Shown here: positions 7,714-16,619 of the stretch, in pieces
How the letters are laid out: every line of letters starts with the position of its first letter
Position numbering within the stretch: position 1 is the first letter of the stretch
NCBI GenBank assembly: GCA_015493505.1
Contig: WGDA01000172.1
Span: 1-36,727 of the forward strand
Reading direction: 5' to 3'
From: Pseudomonadota bacterium
Lineage (GTDB): Bacteria > Desulfobacterota > S145-22
Length of the DNA stretch: 36,727 nt
Notes under the pieces: generated by a model
What the model was told of the DNA's origin: nothing
The model's input: only the letters and a program-made list of their open reading frames with translations
The model's database searches: none
Position numbers and translations under genes: made by a program

Positions 7714-8939
7714 TTTTCCACCTTTTCACGTGACGCGCGGGCAACAATTCTCCCGGTTTGAAGGGCAATCTCAAGTTCTTCATCTGTGGGGATGACCAAT
7801 ATCCTGACGTGGCTTTCGGCGGCCTGAATCTCAGTCATTACCCCAATCGCGCGCCGGTTCCTCTCTTCATTCACCCGGATCCCCATGTGTTCAAGCCCCT
7901 CGCAGGCCATGCGGCGAATCAGCGGGCTGTTTTCGCCGACGCCCGCGGTGAAGACCAGGGCGTCCACCCGATTCAGAACCGCAACATACGCCCCGATATA
8001 CTTTTTAATTCGATACGTGTACATGCCCAGCGCGAGACGCGCGTTTTTATCCCCGCCCTCAGCGCGCTTCAGGATATCACGCAGGTCGTTGTTGCCGCCC
8101 ACACCCAGCAGCCCACTTTTTTTATTCAACAGGTCGTCAATCTCATCCATCCCCATGCCGAGGGCGCGGTTCATGTAAAAGATGATCGAAGGATCGATAT
8201 CCCCGCAACGCGTACCCATCATCAGGCCTGGAAGCGGGCTGAACCCCATGCTTGTGTCAACAGACTGACCGTTCTTTACGGCGGTGACGCTCGCGCCGTT
8301 CCCCAGGTGCAGGGTAATCAGGTTGACATCTTCCACATCTTTTCCCAGGAATTCGGCGGCCCTTTTCGCCACATACAGGTGGGAAGTGCCATGAAATCCA
8401 TACACCCGCACCCCGTGTTCGCGATAAAAAGACCCCGGGATGGCATAACGGAACGCCTCTTCCGGGATCGTCTGGTGAAAAGCGGTATCAAAGACCGCGA
8501 CCTGTTTCGCGGAGGAGAAAATCTCCATGGCCACTTCGATGCCCCTCAGGTTTGCCGGATTGTGAAGGGGCGCCAGGGGTATGAGCCTTCGTATTGTTTC
8601 CAGAACCTCATCCCCTATCAGGGTCGTGGCACTGAAGTGCTCCCCCCCGTGAACCACGCGATGCCCCACCGCGTCCACCTCCGAGGGATCATGTATGACC
8701 CCTAACTCCGGAGAGGTCAAAAGGGTTGAGACGATTTGAAGTCCCTCACGATGATCCTTGACCGGCATGGTACGGGTATGCTTTTCCAGCTCGCCTTCCT
8801 GGCGATACTGGTGCGTTACTTGGCTGTCATCATGGCCAATGCGCTCGACCAGGCCCTTCGCCAGAACCTTTCTCTCCGGCATCTCAAAAAGTTGGTATTT
8901 GATAGAGGAACTTCCCGTGTTAATGACAAGAATCTTCAC
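7710..8939 (-). CDS. ackA: Acetate kinase
   Basis: This 409-residue member of the acetate/sugar kinase superfamily interconverts acetyl phosphate + ADP and acetate + ATP in the cytosol. Seen motifs are NTGSSSIKYQLF (7-18), R94 in GHRVVHGGE, catalytic D151 in FDTAFH, HGTSH (183-187), HLGNGAS (211-217) and R244 in MGTRCGDIDP. Length is normal. It lies 33 bases after pta and overlaps the DUF3783 gene. With Pta it gives substrate-level ATP from acetyl-CoA or activates acetate. Confidence 0.98.
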   Translation of the reverse strand: MKILVINTGSSSIKYQLFEMPERKVLAKGLVERIGHDDSQVTHQYRQEGELEKHTRTMPVKDHREGLQIVSTLLTSPELGVIHDPSEVDAVGHRVVHGGEHFSATTLIGDEVLETIRRLIPLAPLHNPANLRGIEVAMEIFSSAKQVAVFDTAFHQTIPEEAFRYAIPGSFYREHGVRVYGFHGTSHLYVAKRAAEFLGKDVEDVNLITLHLGNGASVTAVKNGQSVDTSMGFSPLPGLMMGTRCGDIDPSIIFYMNRALGMGMDEIDDLLNKKSGLLGVGGNNDLRDILKRAEGGDKNARLALGMYTYRIKKYIGAYVAVLNRVDALVFTAGVGENSPLIRRMACEGLEHMGIRVNEERNRRAIGVMTEIQAAESHVRILVIPTDEELEIALQTGRIVARASREKVEK

Positions 8940-8972
8940 GCGTATGTCTCCTGGCCCGTTGGTGAAACAGCC

Positions 8973-11078
8973 TTAGGGGTGCTGCGCCTGGACGGCCGTG
9001 ATCGCCACGGTATTGATGATATCTTCAACGGTGCATCCCCGGCTAAGGTCATTCACCGGCTTGTTCAAGCCCTGGAGAACGGGGCCAATCGCGATGGCAC
9101 CGGTTTCCCGCTGTACGGCTTTGTAGGTATTGTTACCCGTGTTGAGATCCGGAAAAATCAGGACCGTGGCCTGCCCCGCCACCTTGGAGCCAGGCATCTT
9201 CGCCTTTCCGACCTTCTCATCCACGGCGGCGTCATACTGAATGGGGCCTTCGATCAGGAGGTCAGGCCGCTTCTTCCGAGCCATTTCCGTGGCCTGGCGC
9301 ACGCGCTCCACCTCCTCCCCGGACCCGGACGTACCGGAGGAATAGGACAGCAATGCCACCCGCGGGAAAATTCCGAAGGCCTTTGCCGTCTCGGCGGAAG
9401 TAACGGCGATCTCAGACAGCTCTTCCGCCGTGGGCTTGGGTACCACCGCGCAGTCTCCGTAAATCAGAACACGGTCCTCCAGGCACATGAAAAAGACTGA
9501 TGACACGATGCCGACCCCGGGACGCGTCTTGATAATCTGAAAGGCCGGACGAATCGTGTGCGCCGTTGTGTGAACAGCACCCGAAACCATGCCGTCCGCG
9601 TGGCCATGATAAACCATCATGGTGCCAAAATATGAGATGTCATGCATCGTCTCACGCGCCAGCTCCGGTGTCATCCCCTTGTGTTTCCGCAGTTCGTACA
9701 GGACCTGGGCGTATCTCTCGAAGTTGGGAGACGCGACCGGATCAATCACGGAAACCCTTTTAAGATCGATGGACAACCCCATCTGGTTGATGAGCGATTC
9801 AATCTCCCGCGAGTCTCCCAGAAGAGTGATGTCCACGATATCGCGTTCGAGAAGGGCCTCTGCCGCCCTCAAGATACGCGGATCCGTGCTTTCGGGAAGC
9901 ACGATGCGTTTCTTGTCAGCCTTCGCCCACTGTACCAGGTTGTATAGGAACCGTTTGGGGGGCACGCCGCGGGACTGCACCCGGCCGAAACGCTCAAACA
10001 CGGCCTCCATGTTCACATGCTTTTCAAAAAGCTTCTTGCCCGTTTCTATTTTGGCGGGGTTGTCGGGGGTAATGTAGGATCGTACCGCGTTGAGGCGCGT
10101 CACGGTTTCGAACGTCTCCGTTTCCACTGACAGGATGGGCAAAACACTTGGCAAACCATCCAGGATTTGCCTCACAGTCGGGGCGGGCTGCTCCCCCGTG
10201 GCAAGCACCAGACCGGCAAGAGGCGGGTATTTCGTGGACTGGTGGGCCTGCAACGCGCTCAATATCACCTCACCCCGGTCGCCGGGCGTCACTAAAAGCG
10301 CGTGAGGTTTGAGCCTGGCCAGGTAATTCTGCATCTGCATCGCGATGACCATGTAGCGATACGCTAGCCTGTCCAGCTTGTCCTCGCCATACAGAACCTT
10401 CGCCCCCAACTGCTCAGCGACCTCCCTGATCGTGGGACTGCCCAAAAGTTCGTCATTGGGGATGAGGGAAAAGACCATCTCGTGGCCCTTGAAAGAGGTA
10501 GCAATTTCACGCTGGACGCGCGGCATTTCGTCCGGGGGGATGCGGTTGACGATAACCCCAACGATGGGGCACCCTTTCGCGTGATAGATTCCCACGGCGT
10601 TATGGATATTCGCCACAAGGCTGTCCAGGGAGATGCCTCGCGCATTGGTCAGTATCAGCACGGGACAATCCAGGTTCCGCGCCATTTCGGCGTCCAGATT
10701 CGACTCGAACAGCGCCATGTCCTGGCTGTACTCCGTCCCAAGGCAGAGAATGAAATCGCAGCGGTCCTCGAGAGCGCGATACTTCTGGATGGTGTGATTC
10801 AGGAGGGTATCATCCTCCTGCCTCGCCAGAAGGCGGTTCGCCTCCTCCAGGGTAAAGGCGTAGGTGTCTTCATAGGGAATATTGAGATTGAAGTGCTCGA
10901 GCAAGAGGTCGATCTTTTTATCCCTCTCTCCTCTCGCCCCAGGATCGATGATGGGGGTGAAAACTCCAATACGTTGCGTGGTTCGGGAGACCATCTCCAG
11001 AATCCCAAGAGAAATCAGCGACTTTCCACTATGGGGTTCCGGCGTGGTCAGATACAGGGAACGCATTTTTTCGCTCAT
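8973..11078 (-). CDS. pta: Phosphate acetyltransferase, long three-domain form
   Basis: This protein of about 701 residues moves the acetyl group between CoA and phosphate. The N-terminal P-loop/BioD-like domain carries TTPEPHSGKS (residues ~11-20), then a DRTGG domain, then the catalytic PTA_PTB domain from about residue 365, including YSSGTSGSGEEVERV and the C-terminal GPVLQGLNKPVNDLSRG. This is the regulated long form seen in enterobacteria and many anaerobes. ATG 11078 is preferred: it overlaps the ligase stop as ATGA and has GAGG 8 bases upstream; a second ATG lies two codons earlier (11084). Confidence 0.97.
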   Translation of the reverse strand: MSEKMRSLYLTTPEPHSGKSLISLGILEMVSRTTQRIGVFTPIIDPGARGERDKKIDLLLEHFNLNIPYEDTYAFTLEEANRLLARQEDDTLLNHTIQKYRALEDRCDFILCLGTEYSQDMALFESNLDAEMARNLDCPVLILTNARGISLDSLVANIHNAVGIYHAKGCPIVGVIVNRIPPDEMPRVQREIATSFKGHEMVFSLIPNDELLGSPTIREVAEQLGAKVLYGEDKLDRLAYRYMVIAMQMQNYLARLKPHALLVTPGDRGEVILSALQAHQSTKYPPLAGLVLATGEQPAPTVRQILDGLPSVLPILSVETETFETVTRLNAVRSYITPDNPAKIETGKKLFEKHVNMEAVFERFGRVQSRGVPPKRFLYNLVQWAKADKKRIVLPESTDPRILRAAEALLERDIVDITLLGDSREIESLINQMGLSIDLKRVSVIDPVASPNFERYAQVLYELRKHKGMTPELARETMHDISYFGTMMVYHGHADGMVSGAVHTTAHTIRPAFQIIKTRPGVGIVSSVFFMCLEDRVLIYGDCAVVPKPTAEELSEIAVTSAETAKAFGIFPRVALLSYSSGTSGSGEEVERVRQATEMARKKRPDLLIEGPIQYDAAVDEKVGKAKMPGSKVAGQATVLIFPDLNTGNNTYKAVQRETGAIAIGPVLQGLNKPVNDLSRGCTVEDIINTVAITAVQAQHP

Positions 11079-12352
11079 TCCCACTTCCTCACGTCTTCAA
11101 TCACCTTGGCTCCCTCCGGAATCGTCCCTCTCTCCACGAAAGAGACATCCCCCCGCAGTTTCAGAACCTCACGAATCTTCTCCTCGATTTTCGTCTTCAG
11201 GGCGTCCGACCCCGTGACGCCCTCCGCGAGCTCCACGTCGAAAAGCATCAAGTCGCGGGCCCCTTCCCGGTCCACGCGCACGCGGGCCTTCACAACCTCG
11301 GCGAATGCCTTCACGACCTCCTCGACCTGGCTGGGATGGATAAACATCCCCCTCACCTTGGTGACCTGATCCACCCGTCCGACAATCTTCATCATGCGCT
11401 TCGAGGTGCGGCCGCAGGTACATGGCTCCTCTTCATAATAGGAAAGGTCACCCGTTCCGAGCCGGATGACCGGATACGTCTGGTGCCTGAGCGGGGTTAC
11501 GACAACCTCCCCCACCTCCCCCGGCCCCAGTTGCTTCCCGGTTTGCGGATCCACGATTTCCACCGCCCGGTGCTCTGAAAAGTGCATCCCGTTTTTCTCA
11601 GCGCACTCGTAGCTGATGCCACCGATATCCGCGATAATCAGGCCCTGGCGCACAATGATGTGATAGTCTTCTTCAAGTCTTCGCCGCATGGAATCGGGCA
11701 GGATCTCTCCCGCCACGAAGGCGACTTCCATGGCGAAATCCTTGTTAAAGTCGTATCCCTTCTGTTCCGCTTTTTCGATGAGACTCATCAGAAAGCTGGG
11801 AACCCCCACATACCCGTTGACCTGGAGGTCCAGCATGGTCTTGATCTGGACTTCCGTGTTGCCCACCCCTGTGGGAATGAGCACGCACCCCAGGGCGTTG
11901 ATGGCTTCGTCGCAGAAGATTCCCGCGGGTGTCAAGTGGTAGGAAAAGGTGTTGAGGACACGATCCCCTTTCCGAAAGCCGGCGTTGTAAAAGATCGGCT
12001 GCAGGCTGTAGGCGTCTTTCTCCCGACCATGGGGATCGTAGATGGGGCCCGGAGAGATATAAACGCGCTTGAGCTCTTCCGGCGGCACCCCCAAGAGCCC
12101 TCCAAAAGGGCCCTTTTCCTGGTTCAGCCTCACCAGGTCCCGCTTGGGAGTGATGGGAATTTTCTCCAGGTCTTTGATGGTCTTTATGGCGTCGGGGCCC
12201 ACACCCGCCTCGTCCATCTTTTCCTTCACGGTTTCGCAATGTTCATACGCGTACCGGACAGTCTCAGCCAGCCACGCCGCTTTACGGCTTTCTCTCTCTT
12301 CGGGTGATTGCGTTTCCCATTCCTTTTCATAAAATCCGATTCTCGCTGTCAT
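11075..12352 (-). CDS. PaaK-like AMP-forming acyl/aryl-CoA ligase family protein with unusual P-loop
   Basis: This 425-residue protein belongs to the phenylacetate-CoA ligase (PaaK) branch of adenylate-forming enzymes. Kept features are the N-terminal ETVRYAYEHC segment, GVPSFLMSLIEKAE, YPVIRLGTGDLS (ribose-binding Asp), a CTCGRT zinc-ribbon-like turn, the hinge RVDQVTKVRGMFIHPSQVEEVV and a C-terminal Lys-bearing tail. The Ser/Thr/Gly phosphate loop, usually SSGTTGxPT, reads SPGPIYDPHG. ATG 12352 has AAGGAG six bases upstream. It overlaps pta by four bases, so the product is probably made together with Pta and AckA. The acid substrate is unknown and ligase activity is not assured. Confidence 0.82.
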   Translation of the reverse strand: MTARIGFYEKEWETQSPEERESRKAAWLAETVRYAYEHCETVKEKMDEAGVGPDAIKTIKDLEKIPITPKRDLVRLNQEKGPFGGLLGVPPEELKRVYISPGPIYDPHGREKDAYSLQPIFYNAGFRKGDRVLNTFSYHLTPAGIFCDEAINALGCVLIPTGVGNTEVQIKTMLDLQVNGYVGVPSFLMSLIEKAEQKGYDFNKDFAMEVAFVAGEILPDSMRRRLEEDYHIIVRQGLIIADIGGISYECAEKNGMHFSEHRAVEIVDPQTGKQLGPGEVGEVVVTPLRHQTYPVIRLGTGDLSYYEEEPCTCGRTSKRMMKIVGRVDQVTKVRGMFIHPSQVEEVVKAFAEVVKARVRVDREGARDLMLFDVELAEGVTGSDALKTKIEEKIREVLKLRGDVSFVERGTIPEGAKVIEDVRKWE

Positions 12353-12393
12353 TGTCATCTCCTTACACCACAAAGATTTTCATCAGTTGTTTA

Positions 12394-12777
12394 TCATGAT
12401 TCTCCTTCCAAAACCACCATGGCCACTCCCATTCCCGCGTCGTGCGACAGAGACAGGTGCGACCGCGTCACCCTCAGCGCCTCCATTCTCCGGTGAGCGC
12501 CGTCTAACAGTCGCAGGCGTGGCGGCCCCGTCCTCTCCCGGACCACCTCGATGCTTTTGGGCGAGATCTCCATTCCTAAGCCTGTTCCGACGGCTTTGCT
12601 GAAAGCCTCCTTGGCGGCGAACCTCACGGCAAGATGGGCAGCGGGGTCCTTCTTCCCAAGGCATTCTTCCTTTTCCCGCTCGGTGAACAGGCGGTCCACA
12701 AGTTTTCCGTCCCAACGCTCCAAGGACCTTCTGAAACGTTCAATATCGACAATATCGACGCCGATTCCCTTGATCAT
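12394..12777 (-). CDS. acpS: Holo-[acyl-carrier-protein] synthase
   Basis: This 127-residue 4'-phosphopantetheinyl transferase moves phosphopantetheine from CoA to apo-ACP. The magnesium-binding D8 is in [10 protein letters not shown] and E57 in [11 protein letters not shown]; the C-terminal HLSLSHDAG block is present. Length is normal. It overlaps pdxJ by four bases, a common arrangement in bacteria. Forty-one bases separate it from the PaaK-like gene. Confidence 0.97.
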   Translation of the reverse strand: MIKGIGVDIVDIERFRRSLERWDGKLVDRLFTEREKEECLGKKDPAAHLAVRFAAKEAFSKAVGTGLGMEISPKSIEVVRERTGPPRLRLLDGAHRRMEALRVTRSHLSLSHDAGMGVAMVVLEGES

Positions 12778-13517
12778 GCCGGCGCGTCCGCGTCCCGTTC
12801 CGCCTCGCGAATGAGGGCCTTCATGTCCCGTACCGCTCGGTCGAGTCCCACGAAAACCGCGCGCGCGATGATACTGTGACCGATATTCAGCTCCTCGATT
12901 CCCGCCAGGCGGGCAATGGGTTTGATGTTGAAATAGTTCAACCCGTGGCCCGCGTTCACGCGCAGGCCGTGTTTCAGCCCTTCTTCCACGCCCAGGCGAA
13001 TCCTTTCATATTCCTTCTGGCGCTCATCCGGGGTTGCCGCGTCACAGTACCGGCCCGTGTGAAGCTCTATGGCGTCGCTGCCAAGTTCCTTCGACACGGC
13101 AATCGCCCTGGGTTCCGGATCGATGAACATGCTGACAAAGATCCCCCGCCCGTGCATGCGTTTTGTCATCTCTTTCAGCTTGTCGAAGTGGGTTTCCACA
13201 TCCAGCCCCCCTTCGGTGGTCACCTCCTGCCGCCGCTCCGGGACAATGGTGACCATGTCGGGGCCCGTTTCAAGGGCAATGGCAATGATTTCATCATTGG
13301 CAGCCATCTCCAGGTTCAGTTTCGATTTGACCGTTTTCCTGAGAATCGCGAGGTCGCGGTCCTGAATGTGCCGCCGATCTTCCCTGAGGTGAACCACGAT
13401 TCCGTCCGCGCCGGCCATTTCGACGAGGGCAGCCGCTGCGACCGGGTCCGGGTACGTAACTCCCCGCGCCTGCCGGACGGTCGCGACATGATCGATATTG
13501 ACTCCCAAGCGTATCAT
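12774..13517 (-). CDS. pdxJ: Pyridoxine 5'-phosphate synthase
   Basis: This 247-residue TIM-barrel enzyme condenses 1-deoxyxylulose 5-phosphate with 3-amino-2-oxopropyl phosphate in the DXP-dependent vitamin B6 pathway. [14 protein letters not shown] (5-18), [13 protein letters not shown] (41-53) and the phosphate-binding GHGLNYFNI near 192 are typical. Start and stop both overlap neighbours by four bases (glmM and acpS). The aminotransferase at 22857 would be one consumer of the cofactor. Confidence 0.97.
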   Translation of the reverse strand: MIRLGVNIDHVATVRQARGVTYPDPVAAAALVEMAGADGIVVHLREDRRHIQDRDLAILRKTVKSKLNLEMAANDEIIAIALETGPDMVTIVPERRQEVTTEGGLDVETHFDKLKEMTKRMHGRGIFVSMFIDPEPRAIAVSKELGSDAIELHTGRYCDAATPDERQKEYERIRLGVEEGLKHGLRVNAGHGLNYFNIKPIARLAGIEELNIGHSIIARAVFVGLDRAVRDMKALIREAERDADAPA

Positions 13518-14887
13518 CCGTTTTCCTCCATCCGTGTAAGTTTTTCTTTTAGAAAGGCCTCCAGCTCGTCCGCAATTTCACTGATAAGTTCCTCGGACTC
13601 CCCTTCCACCATCAGTCTCAGGATGGGTTCCGTCCCCGAGTAACGAAGGATGATCCGGCCCGCGTTGTCGAGCCTTTTTCCCATCTCGGCGACTTTGTTC
13701 CTGATTTCCGGGGCTGTTTCCAGGTCAACTTTTATCTCCGCCGGAATATTCCTCATGACCTGTGGAAAGGGTTCCATCACTTTCGCCAGTTCCGCCAGGG
13801 GCTTTCCCGTCTCTTTCATGATGGCAAGCACCTGAAGGGCCGTGACGATTCCATCCCCCGTGGTGTTGTAGTCGAGAAAAATAAGATGCCCGGACTGTTC
13901 CCCGCCCAGGTTATACCCGTTGCGCAACATGGTTTCCATCACGTTTCTGTCACCAACCTTCGTTCTGACCACCCGGATGCCGTGCCCTTCCAGGGTTTTG
14001 TCCAGGGCGTAATTGCTCATAATCGTCGCCACAACGGTCTGTTTGCGGAGCATCCCCTTCTGGTGCAGGTGAAGGCCGCAAAGGGCCAGCGTTTTGTCGC
14101 CATCCAGGATATTCCCGCCATGATCCACAAAAACGACCCGATCCGCGTCGCCATCCAGGGTAATCCCGATATCCGCGCCGGTTTTCAGGACCTCGTCCCG
14201 AATCCGGTCGGGATACAGGGAGCCACACTCCTGATTGATATTCATGCCATCAGGGGAAACACCGATCGGATAGACTTCTGCCCCCAACTCCTCAAAAACC
14301 GCCGGGGCAACTCGATAAGATGCTCCGTTGGCGCAATCCACCGCCACCTTGATGCCATCCAGGTCGAACTCCCTCGGAAATGTCCCTTTCAGGAACACCA
14401 CGTAACGGCCAATGGCGTCATCCACCCGGAAGGCCTTTCCTACTTCGTCCTTCGTAGGTGTCATCCAGCCGTTCTCAGGCCTCGCCACCGCCCGTTCGAT
14501 CCAGGCCTCCTCCTCGTCGGGAAGCTTGTAGCCCTCCGCCGAGAATATCTTGATGCCATTGTCATAGTAGGGGTTGTGCGAAGCGGAAATCACAACGCCG
14601 GCGTCCGCCCGCATGCTACTGGTGATAAACGCGATACCCGGCGTTGGAAGGGGCCCCACCAGCAGAACGTCCGCCCCCATTGAACAGATTCCCGAAGCGA
14701 TCGCCGTCTCCAGCATGTAGCCGGAGAGGCGGGTATCCTTGCCAATCACGATCTTGACCCGGCTCTTGCCGTTCTTTTTCTGGCACAACCGGGCCAACGC
14801 CTGGCCGACCCGCATGGCCGTTTCGACCGTAATCGGCTCCATGTTGGCAATCCCCCGGATGCCGTCTGTCCCAAAAAGCTTTTTCAT
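13514..14887 (-). CDS. glmM: Phosphoglucosamine mutase
   Basis: This 457-residue enzyme converts glucosamine 6-phosphate to glucosamine 1-phosphate for UDP-GlcNAc, feeding peptidoglycan and [11 protein letters not shown] (5-12), the phosphoserine loop ISASHNP (S103), metal loop DGDADR (245-250), GEQSGH near 330 and RYSGTEP near the C-terminus are all present. ATG 14887 has AGAGGAAAG just upstream and gives the standard N-terminus; an earlier start adds 11 residues and overlaps cdaR. GlmM often sits after cdaA-cdaR and in Firmicutes is reported to bind and restrain CdaA. Confidence 0.97.
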   Translation of the reverse strand: MKKLFGTDGIRGIANMEPITVETAMRVGQALARLCQKKNGKSRVKIVIGKDTRLSGYMLETAIASGICSMGADVLLVGPLPTPGIAFITSSMRADAGVVISASHNPYYDNGIKIFSAEGYKLPDEEEAWIERAVARPENGWMTPTKDEVGKAFRVDDAIGRYVVFLKGTFPREFDLDGIKVAVDCANGASYRVAPAVFEELGAEVYPIGVSPDGMNINQECGSLYPDRIRDEVLKTGADIGITLDGDADRVVFVDHGGNILDGDKTLALCGLHLHQKGMLRKQTVVATIMSNYALDKTLEGHGIRVVRTKVGDRNVMETMLRNGYNLGGEQSGHLIFLDYNTTGDGIVTALQVLAIMKETGKPLAELAKVMEPFPQVMRNIPAEIKVDLETAPEIRNKVAEMGKRLDNAGRIILRYSGTEPILRLMVEGESEELISEIADELEAFLKEKLTRMEENG

Positions 14888-14897
14888 TTTCTTTCCT

Positions 14898-15827
14898 CTA
14901 TTCTCTGACTCTCTGCTCAACCAGTACGTTCACTTTCGGCGGCGCAATCGACAGCACCTTTATTCCCTGCGGCACCCCGATCTTTGGCACCACGGCGTGC
15001 CGCCCTGGCTCCAACCCCTTTGTGGACACAATCGCCCTGATATCCGATGGAGAGATGACATCAACGATGGTAGCCCATCCCCGGATAAAAACCGTAATTT
15101 CAGCGGGGTTGATGGTATAGGCATACAGGCCGACCACATGATCCGGCACCACCTTGACGCCGCTTATCTTTTTATCCCAAACCTTTTCCCGCAGGCTCAC
15201 CACCACCTCGACCTGCTCGTGACTCTTCAGGAGGTGCACGTCCCTCGGAACGTCCAGGTCAACTTCCTTCTTGAGATCCTTTTTCAGCCCGTCGACGTCG
15301 ACCACCACGGTGGGGATGTTCTCGAGCGATGCCCGTGCCTTGCGGTCGCCAATCACCCAAACCGATTTCGGGATGGTCTCAACCTTTCGAATCGTGTAAT
15401 GGGGATCAACCCTTCCACGCAACCTGACCTTGACGGGTAGTTTGAATTTTCTGAGTTTTTCCAGGGTTACATACACGACCTCTGGGCTGATTCCCTCGAT
15501 CCGTATGCCATCCGGAAGGTTGAAGTGGCTGGGGAGCAGTTCATACCGGCTTTTCCCTTCATGCGCTCCGGACAGGTCGATGGTTCCGCGTATCTTTCCG
15601 ATCTCCATGGCTCTGAGCACTGATATGGGCCCTTCCAGGTGCAGCCGGACCCGCTCATCGCTGACCATTCTCACCTTCATGGTCTTGGGTACATTGACGA
15701 ACGTCAGAGGCACGGTCACCAGGAGATTCGTCTGGCGCTCGCTGACCACCGTGTACCAAAGGACCACAGCGAAAAAAAGCGACAGGATTTTAAGCCCCAG
15801 GTTTCTGAACAGAATGGAACGAATCAT
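14898..15827 (-). CDS. cdaR: CdaR/YbbR-domain regulator of the diadenylate cyclase
   Basis: This 309-residue protein has one N-terminal membrane helix (about 10-30, NLGLKILSLFFAVVLWY) and then about three YbbR repeats outside the membrane, each with a V-P-L/V-x-V core such as VPLTFVNVP and LPVKVRLRG. Family members bind CdaA at the membrane and adjust c-di-AMP output. It overlaps cdaA by four bases and precedes glmM by ten, so the three proteins are probably made together. Confidence 0.9.
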   Translation of the reverse strand: MIRSILFRNLGLKILSLFFAVVLWYTVVSERQTNLLVTVPLTFVNVPKTMKVRMVSDERVRLHLEGPISVLRAMEIGKIRGTIDLSGAHEGKSRYELLPSHFNLPDGIRIEGISPEVVYVTLEKLRKFKLPVKVRLRGRVDPHYTIRKVETIPKSVWVIGDRKARASLENIPTVVVDVDGLKKDLKKEVDLDVPRDVHLLKSHEQVEVVVSLREKVWDKKISGVKVVPDHVVGLYAYTINPAEITVFIRGWATIVDVISPSDIRAIVSTKGLEPGRHAVVPKIGVPQGIKVLSIAPPKVNVLVEQRVRE

Positions 15828-16618
15828 GACTCACGCTTCCAGAATTTCCACACCGGGTTCCTACCCGTCTGAACAAACAGCCGCTGTAACACCTTTTGAA
15901 ACCCTTTCTCATCCATCTTTCGGCTCAACTTGCCACCCATGGCGAACCGGATGCCGCCCGTTTCCTCGGAAACTACGATGGCAACGGCATCATTTTCCTC
16001 TGTCAACCCGATGGCCGCCCGGTGCCGCGTCCCCATTTCTTTCTCCAACCCCGGGTCCTGCGTCAGGGGAAGAAAGCAGGCAGCGGCGGCAATCCGCCCC
16101 TCGCTGATAATCACGGCACCGTCATGGATGGGAGATTCCTTGTTGAAAATGCTGACCAGGAGTGCACCACTGATTTTGGCGTCCAGTTGCACGCCCTTTT
16201 CCACGTAGTCCCGCAAACCGGTATTCCTTTCCAGAATAATCAGGGCGCCAACCTTACGGCCGGACAGGGAGGCGATCCCCCGGCTGAGCTCTTCAATTTC
16301 AGATTCCCTCCCAAAAAAATAGACCCGGCGAAAAAAAGGGGTCTGACCCATGTTCATCAGGGCCTTGCGAATATCGTTCTGAAAAATAACGATGATAACC
16401 AGGATGATGGAGCTCAGAAAGCTCGTGAGAATCCAGTGAAGGGTAACCAGGTGAAGCTTCTGCGAAAGCACGGAAACAACGAAAAGGACCACCAGGCCCA
16501 CCACCATCTGGACAGCCCGGGTCCCTTTGATGAGGTCAATGATTTTATAGATGATGAAGGCGACAATAAGGATATCTAACGCATCATACCAGTGTACGGT
16601 TGGGAGGAGATGCAACAT
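15824..16618 (-). CDS. cdaA: Membrane diadenylate cyclase (CdaA/DacA type)
   Basis: This 264-residue enzyme makes c-di-AMP from two ATP. Three membrane helices lie at about 12-29, 36-52 and 61-79. The DisA_N catalytic domain follows, with DGA (166-168) and RHR (198-200), both essential in the family, and LERNTGL (129-135). It starts one base after the folP stop. c-di-AMP commonly controls K+ and osmolyte balance. No c-di-AMP phosphodiesterase or obvious receptor is in the window. Confidence 0.96.
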   Translation of the reverse strand: MLHLLPTVHWYDALDILIVAFIIYKIIDLIKGTRAVQMVVGLVVLFVVSVLSQKLHLVTLHWILTSFLSSIILVIIVIFQNDIRKALMNMGQTPFFRRVYFFGRESEIEELSRGIASLSGRKVGALIILERNTGLRDYVEKGVQLDAKISGALLVSIFNKESPIHDGAVIISEGRIAAAACFLPLTQDPGLEKEMGTRHRAAIGLTEENDAVAIVVSEETGGIRFAMGGKLSRKMDEKGFQKVLQRLFVQTGRNPVWKFWKRES

Positions 16619-16619
16619 C

